A stretch of DNA of 64,000 nucleotides from Margaritifera margaritifera. Its lineage: Eukaryota > Mollusca > Bivalvia > Unionida > Margaritiferidae. The notes beneath the pieces were generated by a model. The model saw only the letters and a list, made by a program, of their open reading frames with translations, searched no databases and had not been told where the DNA came from. Made by a program: the position numbers and the translations under genes. Of this stretch, positions 28,501 through 41,300 are shown one piece after another. The DNA is taken from contig JAQPZY010001555.1 in assembly GCA_029931535.1 (NCBI GenBank), positions 620,001 through 684,000 of the forward strand, written 5' to 3'. Positions within the stretch are counted from its first letter, which is position 1; each line of letters opens with the position of its first letter.

Positions 28501-29261
28501 CAAAATTCTGCAGGAATGAGAATGAAGTGAAGGCATATTTTTAAGAAAACTCAGAGTGCAAATGCAGAACATAGGACCATGAAGGAAAATGTAATAAAAT
28601 GTGAATGTATTTCATGAATGGATTTGAAATCTATTTTTTGCAAGCTATCACTAAATTTCCATGGTCAAAAGCCCTTTCACATGATAGTCCTGGATCAGAT
28701 TCTTTACACTGTCTGACTGTTTTTCACCCCTTGTAATCTATGACATTGTTCTTGTTGAAGCAGACATGAAAGACATCTGATGCATTAACTATTTATGAAA
28801 GCACACTTAAGAAGACAAGATATGAAAAGCTATAGTTTTTTTTTCCCTTTAACAGTTTCGAAAATGGAAAATATTACTAAAGTATACTCATTTAGAAGGA
28901 AGGAAATGATGGATGAAAATGATAAAGGCAAAATCTGAGTGTATTTTTGAGGTCATAAACTAAAAATGAGATAGATGAAGATGAAATGCAAACTTGAATT
29001 GAAAGCAAATGGAATGACAAAACGAATGAAAACTAATGTAGATTTTGTAAAATTATCCATTTTAGGGTCTGTACCTACCTTTCTTTTTTGTAAAAAAAAA
29101 AAATTGAAAGTGGGTCAGATTTGCCAAGGAGTCAATATCCCGGTACATGATTTTAATACAATAGGTATGAAATAATTTAAATAGTGTTTGGATTCCCTAA
29201 GCTCCTAACTTATGCAGTATTGATTGATTGATTAGCTAATTGTGTGATTTGTACTGCATGG

Positions 29262-29318
<57 letters not shown>

Positions 29319-32300
29319 AAGAATATGTTGGTAAAATAGCTGCACATTTCTTTCTAATCTGAAGTTTTTCCTATATTTGGATCCATGGGTGGCCGAGTGG
29401 TTTAAAGCATTCACCTTTACAGATCACTGACATCTCACCTCTGTCCATGTGTGTTCGAGTCTCGGCTCAGCCAACATGGGTAGATGAAAAAGCTTGCCAG
29501 TAGCTTTCCATTGGTCCGTGGTTCTTCCTGTTGTTTTCCCGAGTTATTCCACCACCAAATATACTGGCCACCATGTATAGCCTGTGATATGCTGAAGGAT
29601 GGCATAAAAACCAAACCAAACCTACTTTATCTTTGATAATTCTTTCTTGAGATTAGCATAGTTCCCTCTGAAGAAGGTCTATATGAAATCACAATTATTG
29701 GTACATATTGGCAACAGCTCTATTTGCCATTTTTAATAAACATGTCTTATTAAAAACAAAATCACTGAAAAACCAATCTATCTGTATCAGACTCAATCAA
29801 ACACATCACTGAAAGTTTCAATTTTGAAATCATCCCGTTTGAAAAGTATGACTTACAATATGATAATGAATAGAAAGTGGTTTGGTTTGATCTTTTATGG
29901 CACAGTAACACAGGTAGGTTATTTAGTCATTAGGCAATTGGAGTAAAGTGCCTTGCCCCAGGATGCACCAGTGTAGCTGACCCAGGCTGATGCAATAGTA
30001 GGATTCAAATCGGGACCCTTTTGGTCACAAGTCTGGCATGCTGACCACTGAGCCACTGCATCTCCTGCCTCTTTCAGTCACCTCTTATGACATGCAGGAG
30101 TGTGCACCAAAATATCACTATAATTCTTTACATAAATATAATTTTGTTTCTTGTAATTGTTGCAGGTGGTTGTCGGAGGATCCATTGTAGATTTCTATGT
30201 CAGACTAAAGACCAAAGATTTCAAGGTAGATAACTCCTACCCATTATCTAATGTCAAGGACATTCAGTGTACTGTATACTCATTAGTTAAAGGATGTTAC
30301 CATGTAGTGTTTAATTGTTGTGCAAGCAAAATGCAATTACAGTAAAACTAATTCAACCTAAAATGCTGCAGGACATAATTTTTACTTTGGTTTTGGCTTG
30401 GAGGGATCCCTACATGTCTGTCACATTATCCAATCTCAAATATAGTTTGTATTACTAATAATAGTCACAAACTGTTTGGTCTTACAAAAAATTGCAAGAA
30501 AGTATAGAGCTACAGGCTTTTAAGGTCAATTTTTAGCTCTGCTGGTCATAGACTAGAAGATCTTATAGGATGGTCTTTTGTCCATCGTCCTTCTTCCATT
30601 GTCCGATGTCTGTCAGACTGTTATCGCTACTGAACCTAAACTACTCATAGGATTACCCTGAAACTGTTATCACGACTTCTCCTGAATGGGAAGTCATACC
30701 GACAAAGGTTTTTCACCAGAAGACTTGCTATGATGTCTGTTTGATCCTAAATGAAAATGGTGCCGATCTGACATCCAATATCGCCACCACAGTGGCCATT
30801 TTGAAAATCTTGTTATTGCTACTCCTCCTGAATGGAAAATCGTATCGCCATGGTATTTTCACTAAAAGACTTCTTATGATGTCTAGTTCATCCCAAATGA
30901 AAATGATGCTAATCTGATGTCCAGTATGGCCACCTTGGCAGCCATCGTGATAATCTTGTTAATGCTACTCTTTCTGAATGGAAAGTCATATTGATATGGG
31001 GTTTTGACTAAACAACTTCTTGTGGTGTCTGTTTGGTCCTAAATGAAAATAGTGTTGATCTGACATCCAATATGGCTGCCACAGTGACTGAATTTTTTGC
31101 TCAAAAATATCAGACATGGTTTTGGCAGCTAAAAATAAGAATTAGTCTTGTCTTGAATTCCTGGAAATTCTTTTCAGCCAGTAATGTCAATCCCTTCAAG
31201 GGACTCTCGTTTTATATATAACTCAAATTTAGGTAACTGATTAGACTTTATTGATGTTATCTCCCATGGAAATTGTTCCTCTGATGGTATGACTTGAAAC
31301 GATCATAGTAGAAAATGCTTTTAAAATTGCTCAGATAATGGTTTGAATGTTAATATAAATTCTCTTGTGACACATAAATAAAATACAATTTAGAATGATA
31401 TTATAAAGATTATGTATAGCAGTATTTTTATGATCATGAATAGCAATAGTAAAAAGGGAACATGAATAGCATAGTAAAAAGGGACCATGAATAGCAATAG
31501 TAAAAAGGGACCATGAATAGCAATATCTTTCTGGAGTTATTTTCTTTCATCTGATCTTATGTAAGTTAATATCACTTCAATCCTCCATGCCAATGGTGGT
31601 TTTTAGTATAGGAAATGTCACAAGGCAGGCATATCATGTGTTGCTGCAGTACTTTTGTTATTCTTATATTTTGTGGTGAAAAAATTAATCTTTGGAATCC
31701 TTGAGTTAATATACATGCCTGTGTTTATGTAAACTGAAATAGTGTCAATTAAACATTCCCTTTGTCCAAAATGCACATCCTAAATGAAATGTGACATCTG
31801 ATTTATTCAATTCTATTTCAGGCAAATGGAGCTACATATTCAGGTATTGTTCAACAATCCTTTGGAGGGGTAGGAAGGAATCTTGCAGACTGTCTAGCCA
31901 GGCTTGGTATGGATCCATTGTTCCTTTCAGCTGTTGGAAAGGACTCTCATCTGGAGGCTTACATGGCTTACTGCAAACACATGGTATATAATATGTACTA
32001 TATGCGCATAGTATATAATAGTTATCACATGATGCAGAGATCCCTAGTATTTTGTAAATGAAAGTCCCAAGTTTTCTCCTAGAATTTAAAGTATATAATG
32101 AACTGTAGATGTTGTATGTATAAAAAGAGTCTGGAAACGTGCAAATCGGGGCTTTTACCAAAGAGAGTAGATCTTGCATGGAGAAAAGGAGAGTGACGAC
32201 CAGAATCTGGAGTCCTGCAAACAAGGGCTCTTACCAAATGGAACCCTGATTATATTACTTATGTTAAGTTTTATACATCCATGTCATATTTGTTACATAT

Positions 32301-35300
32301 ATATTGTCATGATGTCATACAAGAAGTAAAATAATATTCAGACGTCTGTCAACATTTCCTTCTTACAATTCTTAGGACTATTTTTATCTGATTTGGTCAA
32401 ACTTGGAATATAGGTTTATACTATCCATATCTGGGATGACTGCCATTATGAGTGATACCTGTGCATATTAATGAGCTGATCTTGCATCTTTTTTGTGGAG
32501 TTTGTTACCACTCTGGCATATTTCTGATTTGATTTTGCTAAAGAATATTTGCTTATATCAATAAGATCTTGGACAAGTTCGATAATGAGCGAGATCAATG
32601 ATATTAATGAGGTGGCCTTGCATCTGATTGGCTGCTTGTTACTTCTTTGTAGTCTGTGTTACTCATCTGATTTTGATCACACTTGGAATATATAATTATA
32701 TCATCAAGATATCTGACAATTTCAATAATGAGCAAAGTACATATTAATGAGGTGACCATGTAGCTGATACTTCTGATCTGATTTTGCTCAAACTTGGAAT
32801 ATGGGCTTGAGCCATCTCATTATCTTGTGAAGTAGATGGCTCACAATTAAAAGTACAAGGCTAAGTCAATACAACAATATTAAAAAAATGTTTCAGTGTT
32901 GTAAAAGTAGATGCTTCAGCTGGACAAGTTGACTAATTTTGCCAGTCTTGGATAAGTTCAGTAATGAGTAAGATACATGCATATTAATGAGGTGATCTTA
33001 AATATGGTTGGTTGAGCTTGTTACCACTACTGAGGCCATAGTTCTGATCAGATTTTGATCAGACTTGAAATATAGTCTCATATGATCAAGATCTCACATA
33101 AGTTTGATCATGAATAAGTGCCACAAAAATTAATGATTTGATCATCCATCTGGTTTGCTCAATTTGTTGCCAATCTAGAGACTTAATTTTTTATTTGATT
33201 TTGAATAAACTTGGTAAATCGACTTAAATCACCAAGATGTTCAATGAGTTTTATTATGAGTCTGTAAAATTAACTTTATGGATCTTGGATGACTTTAATT
33301 ATGAGCAAGAGACTATGCATATGAATTATGCCTTTATCTCTGGATAGAATATTTATCAGACTGTAGTAAAAATAGGAAAATCGACATAATGTAAAGTTTG
33401 GGAGATAGTTTACATTGGTTGTGTTCTTACAATAGTACATAAGTCTGCTTAGTGAAATTGTCAACTGTTAAGTTATATAAGCCAGGTGAGCAGTATTAGG
33501 TCCTCTTAGGTCTCATGTTTTTGTTGTTTGTTCAGATGAAATTATGAATATTTTTGCATGGTATGTTTGTTATTAAAAACATATTCCTGGATTTTAATTT
33601 TATCTTTCTTGATTTTTTTCTCTCTGTGAGGTGTATTTGGGTGATAGTATACTACACAGTAAATCATGAAGAACCCTAAATTAAAAACTGGTACACTGTA
33701 ATGGGGGCTTTTTGCTATGATCACTTCGTCACAACTGTTTTCCTCATTAGGCAGTATCTTCTATTATGGATCAAATATTTTTTATGTTATCATTAGTATT
33801 CTAAATATCTCCACCCTCCAATTTTCCAGGCACCTAATATTTTGATAATTTTCAGTCGTTCATACAATTTTCAGGTACCAAGTATGTTTTTTAAGCTGAC
33901 GGGGAAAAAAAGTCGAAACGTAAGAAAGGAATGTTTTGCCCAGACACAACATCAGGTTTTTGAATAAATGACTGTCAGACCTTAACACCGCTTTGATTGC
34001 TGTAATTATGGTCTTCCCCAGCTTGTCTTAGCTCACCTGCCCGAAGGTCAAGAGAGCTTATGGTATGGCCTTTTGTCCATTGTTCTTCATCGATTGTCTG
34101 CCATCTGTCTCTCCATCAACACATATGCTTCATTTCAGATTAGATTTGTATTTGTTATGTAAGCTTATAGCATAGAGATTTGAGACAAGTTCAATTATGA
34201 GAGAAGTCTATGCATACTAATAATCTTGCTTCTGATTGGCTGGGCTTGCAAACATTATAAGAGGCCATATTTCTGATCAGATTTTGATCAGGTTTGGTAT
34301 GTAAGCTTATATCCTTGAGATCTTGATAAGTTCTATTATAAGTGACATCCATGCATAATAATGAGGTGATCATGTATCTGATTGGCTGAGCATGTGAACA
34401 CTGTAGAGGCTATATTTCTGATAAGATTTTGATCAGATTTGGTATGTATGCTTGTATCATCAAGATCTTGGATGAATTCAATTATGAATGACATCCATGC
34501 ATATTAATGAGGTGTACTCTGGTCTTGCATTTCTGATTGGCTGAGCTTGTGAACACTCAAGAGACAATATTTTTGAGTAGATTTTGATCAGACTTACTAT
34601 GTAAGCTTGTATCAACAAGAACTCAGATGAGGTTGATTATGAGTGAGATCCAAGCATATTAATGAGGATCCTGGCTGATCAGATAGTGTGATCCTATACC
34701 TGAATCGCTGAGCCACCACATCTCTCTTGGGTGGGGATCTCAATGGTTTCCAAGTTTTTACTCCAGGGAGAGTGCTCCAAGGGTAGGGACAGAAATCTAT
34801 ATTGACTGCACATATTAATTCCCCTTATAATGCCAAGTGAGTGTATGTACTTTCATGGTGGGGCTATGAACAGTTTGTAAGTTATGAATCATGGCTTAGT
34901 CTACAGGTGCATGGAGAGATCCAGGGGAGAATACTGGTTGTATAAATTATTTGTCCTTTTTATGCAGCGAATGTGATTATGTGATGAAGAAAAGAAGATA
35001 AATGAGACCAACATCAATAGACAATGTAGCAACTATGTGCTCCAGGCTGTTCTTTTCTGTCTACACTTTCAATACATGTGTGAATTCACATTCTCAAGCA
35101 GACATACCATATATACTTGAATTTAAGTTTACTTGACTATCAGTCCCCCCTCTCGCCATCCTTTTTGAGTTGCAAAAAACTCATTTCTCCTTGACCCTCC
35201 TTTAAGTCAGGATGTACTCCACAAATCAAATCTGTCTGTAATATATGACTTGTCATCAGTGAGTCGAGTTGCACTTTGGAAAAATAAACAAGCCAGACTG

Positions 35301-38300
35301 GATTTATGGATGTATCGATCAATCGATCAGTCGATTGATAGATAGATAGTGTAAAATATATACAATTATATTATTGAGTGTCACAAATAAATTAACGATT
35401 TACATTTTATCCATTTTTGCATAATAAAAGCCATAGAAATCCATAATACTTGACATTTAAATCTACTTATATGATAAATCCATGAATTCTATTTTAGGTC
35501 ACATACTGGTATAAAAAAAGTAGTCCAGAATGATCTGATTCACAATATCCCTTACTATGTCAATTCCATGTCTTACAAATAAACAACGAAAGTAAATTCC
35601 ACACTATTGTGTGTTACGACTAGGGGTAATGTAACAAAAGAAAAGACACAAACAAGCTTTCAAGATTTAAAATACAAATCTTTAATTTCCTAAAATATTA
35701 AAATATTTCAACAAACAATTAAATTGAAAGAATTAAAAATAACTTACAGTATAGAATATCCTTAAAAGTCCTAAATTGTTTTAAAGTTCACTGTTCTGGA
35801 AGTTAATCCAAATATTCTGAATGTATGTTCTGAATGAAGTAACCTTCACTGTGCTAATGTGTTGATAAGAATAAGTTATATCCAAATAATCCTTGCGAAT
35901 ATGGAATCTCACAAGTTCTAGAAATGTTTCCGATAATTCCACGGAGCTGTATAATAATTAAGTTGAAGACACAGTACTAATCCAAAATGCACTGTATTAA
36001 TATCAATAAATCTCCAAAGAATAAAATCCCACACACAAAATGAACCAAATTCGTTATGACCTCTCTATTCAATGTAACTATGAAGAATGCCTAAACACAG
36101 GATTATTTCCTATAATATAGTCTCTTAATACGCAGAATCGAAATGAAAACCCATTTAATCCTTCTAGAAGCAACCTTCTCCAAACCAATCAGAAATTAGG
36201 TTATGCGTGGATCCGCTTAAAGTACCTCTCGCACTGACATTATTATCAATAACAAGTGTTTACTCATAAAATCTAGGTCAGAAGTTCATGTCTCTCTCAC
36301 GTGCTAAAACCATGTGATGTACTAAGGTTTCGAAATATCGATCAAGCCTACCGTATGTGTACTTGCAGCAAGACGACAGCTGTTAGACTAAGAACAGAGA
36401 TCATAAACTAATAAACTACACCATTATTAAAAGAAAAATGATATATAATTCCGTAACATGTGATTCACAGTATCCTTTAAATGTCAATGTCTTATGTCAC
36501 TACAAAGCCCAAGAATTTATACTTCTCATCATAAACATGATCGGACTCTGATTCCTCATCTTTACTGTCATGTATTAGTGCTTATGTGTAGACTGAGCTC
36601 ATGCTCTGTAAGTGACACTTTGAGCATACAATCTCTGAAATCTATTAAAGGATATGCCACAGTTGAACAGGTTACAATTGTGTGGGATGATAACAAGGAG
36701 TTCAAATAAACTCTGTTACTGGGTATAGAACTCTACTTGGCACTGAAATTCACAGCTGGATCAAAGGGTTGTCAACTGGAAAACAAAGCAGATGCTGCCT
36801 TCACAAGCTAAGGATTATGGTCAGATGTGCACAGGGAGTTGTAGGACTCTAATTGGCACTGAACAAGTATCAAATTCGTGGCTCAATCAAAGGATTGTTA
36901 ACTGTGAACACAAAGTGAGTGCTGCCTTTACAAGCTAAGGTCTTTGCACTGGCAGATAAATTAGGAAATATTACTTGGCAATAAATTCTGGCTTATGAGA
37001 AAGGCAAATATAAATAAAATCATAACTTTTATTGCATCAAACACAAACAGTGTTTATACAGCAAAACACAAAATATAATACCAGTTGTTGGGATTTACAT
37101 GAAAATGGAAGCAATATACTTACTAGTAAATACCCATGGGTAAATAACATTGATAGACACCACTTTGCAATGAGTAATATTTAATTTAATATTTTCAGAT
37201 AATTTTATATTGTAAATAAATGTAGATACAAATATTGCATAATGAATACCATAATGAAACGGATAAACACAATACCTACTATTTATACATCTTTGGATGG
37301 AAATAGTGGCATGAAAATGTAAAAAAGAAAAATATTTGAATTTACAGTATTTTGTACGTACTGCAAACATGTAGAGTTTCCAATATTACTGCTAGATTTA
37401 TCCAATTTCTTGTATGTCGCACTTATAAGACAATACTTAATCTGCATGATCCAAATTTTCAGTTAAAAAGCGTCAACTTATAAGCAAGTATGTATGGTAT
37501 GGCAACTACCTGGGTGAGCAATATCAGGCCTTTTTTTAACTTTGTCTGGGTAAGTTTGCACATAATATATGGTACACTCTAATCTTGAATGACAGCATAC
37601 AGTTAAACCAGTCTAATTATAAACACGGATTCATATGTCACATAAAATAACTGAAGGGTTTTTTGATAACATTTTGTCTGGAATGCGAAAGGCTGTGATG
37701 TACATATGAATAAGTTAGGCAAAGATCACACTGTCATTGCTGGTAAAGTGATACCTATTTCTTGATGCCTTCTAATTTAGACAGGATAGAGGCAAATTTT
37801 ATGTATATCCACTGTCATTTTTAAAATATATTTTCAGTGTTGCAGATGATATCATTGTAGTAGCACAGTACCTGTTTGCAATTACATTTTCTGTATAACT
37901 ATTTCATTGTTTTTCCCATGAAAGCTAATATGTGTGTGCTTGTGTCTGCATGTCCCATATGCTGAATTTCACATGTCTCTGCAAAACTTGATGGATTTCT
38001 CAACTTTTTAGTTCTTAAAACTTTTGGGGACAGTTTCTGAAATATTTAGTTTTGCATGGCAAAAATAAAATCCTACCCAATATGGCCAAAACATTCATGC
38101 CCAATATGTCTACATTTATCAACATTAGATTGTTATCCAGGTCTTGATAATCTCATGTTATCCAGGTCTTAATAATCTCATGTTATCCAGGTCTTGATAA
38201 TCTCATGTTGTCCAGGTCTTGATAATCTCATGTTATCCAGGTCTTGATAATCTCATGTTATCCAGGTCTTGATAATCTCATGTTATCCAGGTCTTGATAA

Positions 38301-41300
38301 TCTCATGTGCAAAAGTGCATAAAGATATCATTTTTTGTTTTCTCATTCTATGTTCTTCATTTACTGAGAAATGTGTGTACTTTTAGGATTTATCTGGTGT
38401 GGTCCAAGTAGATGATATTTGTACAGCAACATACTGTGCCATAATGAGGGAGTCAGGAGAGCTAGTGTTTGGAATTGGTGACATGGATATACACTCCCAT
38501 ATCACACCTGAATATGTAAGTAACTGATGTATTCTTACATGATGAAGCTGATAACACCTGTTTTGACACATGCCATTGTATGCCACAAGTTATTGTCAAA
38601 TTTCGAAATTGCATGTATGGAGTGACAACAGCTTTTGTCAAGCCCTGTCTTTCTTTTTCCTTGTTTGCTCTTATGTAACATCGTCCAAACTATAAGCAAC
38701 ATAGATCCAGATCTGCAATCCCATAATATGTCAGTATATCAGGGTATAAACTGTTTGTACTTCTTATGATGTAAAGCAGACAGCATAGAACCAGATCTGC
38801 CATCCCATAATATGCCAGTATATCAGGGTATAAACTGTTTGTACTTCTTATGATGTAAAGCATACTGCATAGACCCAGATCTGCCATCCCATATTATGAC
38901 AGTATATCAGGGTATAAGCTGTTTGCTCTTATTATGATATAAAGCAAACAGCATAGAACCCGATCTGCATATACCAGTATATCAGGGTATAAGCTGTTTG
39001 TAATTCTGTCATCCCATAATATACCAGTATATCAGGGTATAAATTGTTTGTTCTTCTTATGATGTAAAGCAGACAGTATAGAACCAGATCTGCCATCCCA
39101 TAATATGCCAGTAGATAAGGGTATAAGTTTGTAATTCTTATGATGTAAAGCATACTGCATAGACCCAGATCTGCCATCCCATAATATACCAGTATATCAG
39201 GGTATAAGTTGTTTGTTCTTCTTATGATGTAAAGCAGACAGTATAGAACCAGATCTGCCATCCCATAATATACCAGTGTATCAGGGTATAAGCTGTTTGT
39301 GTTTCTTATGATGTAAAGCATACTGCATAGACCCAGATCTGCCATCCCATAATATACCAGTATATCAGGGTATAAGCTGTTTGTAATTCTTATGATGTAA
39401 AGCGGACAGCATAGAACCAGATCTGCCATCCCATAATATGCCAGTATATCAGGGTATAAGCTGTTTGTTCTTTTTATGATGTAAAGCGGACAGCATAGAA
39501 CCAGATCTGCCATCCCATAATATGCCAGTATATCAGGGTATAAGCTGTTTGTACTTCTTATGATGTAAAGCAAACTGCATAGACCCAGATTTGCTGGCAC
39601 ATTACATACTGGCATGTCATTATCTCTACCATTTATAATTGGGTTGGTAATACAGTGATTCCTCACTATAAAAATGCTGTTCAGAGGAATTAGAAGTTGC
39701 ATTATACTGGGGTGCATTGTATGAAACAGTGTAATTCATTCAGTTCAGTGGGATACATGACCATACCTGTGTTATATCAGGGACAGTGTTATAATGTTTA
39801 TAACAAGTGACTACTTTATATAAATAGTTATTTGGATACGTTGTTCAATACAAATCTATACATTTGGTGATTTTTTTGTATGAATAGCAATTGTACATGG
39901 TTTGTAAAGTTGAATTTTTGCAGAAACACTAGGGGAATAATTTGAACCTTGAGGCTGTTCCTTCAGGTTCCATTTGTTGCCAGGATGTTCTTGCAAACTT
40001 CTGCCTGTGGGTACAAATTCTATTCAAGTGTTGTGGCAAATATTGGACTTTGCAAATCATGTGTGATTCCTAGTGTACTAAAGTATTTAGCTCACATTTC
40101 CATAAGGTCAAGTTAGCTTATGTTATGGCTCTGCATCCATCGTGCATCATCCATCCATCAACAACTGCTTGTTACCAATCTGGTGTCCATATTTCTGATC
40201 CAATTTCAATAAAACTTGGAATATCGGTTTATATCAAAATCTTGGATGAATTTGATAATGAGCAAGATCCATGCATATTAAAGAGGGGATCTTGCACCTG
40301 ATCGGCTAACATTGTTACTGTTCTGGAAGTCATATTTTTTATCCAGTTTTAATCCGACTTGAAATATGTGCTTCTATCGTCATTGTGTCTGATAACGATT
40401 GAGATCCAAGCATATTAATGAGATAATCTTGCATCTGATTAACTGAGCTTGTTATCACTTTAGGGCCATATTTCTGATCCAATTTTGTTTTTACTTGGAA
40501 TATATGCTTATATCATCAAGATCTCAGAAGTTTTCTGTAATGAGTGAGATCCACACATACTAATGAGGTTATCTTGAATCTGATTGGCTGAGCTTGTTAC
40601 CACTTTGGGGGCTGTATTTTTAATCCTATATTTATCAAACTTGAAATGTATTATTATCATAGTAATTTGATCTTGATTGCTAGATCACATCTTGTTGTCA
40701 GCATCAGAAAATCCGGATCAGGAATCGATGCTTCACATCTCATGATCCAGATTTTCTGATGCTGACAATAAGACATGATCTAGCAATCAAGAACGAATTA
40801 CCATCGTAATCATATTTTTGCTATACACCTATCAATTTTCAGAAAATAAAATCCCTATATGTAACTGAAAAACAAGAAACTGCTTAACATTTTGACTTCT
40901 TTAATATGAACTTCATCTTTAATCATTTGGATCAGCTGATATGTGCATGAATATCACAGTTTATGACTAAAGTGCGGAAAACAACAGTCACTCATTTTTC
41001 ACTACTATCAATAACACAAATTCTTTGATGCTTGGGGGCAGCAGACCTATATATGTGATTTAAAGTTATTGTGCAATTGTCAAATTTTGCATCATGGAAG
41101 GTTTCACAAGCTGAATGACTGAACATTTCTCTCCAAGGCCAGGCTGATAGCAGTTGAACTGTTTTTGGTGGGACATTGTGAGAGGCTCTGATGGGGACTT
41201 GGCATGGGAACGACAGCATTATTTTGACAGTTATTTACAGTGGGATTGGACACATTGTTGGAACTTGATGTTAAAGATTAGTTAAAGAGAATGTTATATT

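Noticed and set aside
38932..39717. 261-codon minus-strand ORF as a gene
   Set aside because: The 84-bp satellite period (28 codons) keeps the frame open. The units match a non-coding MITE interior.
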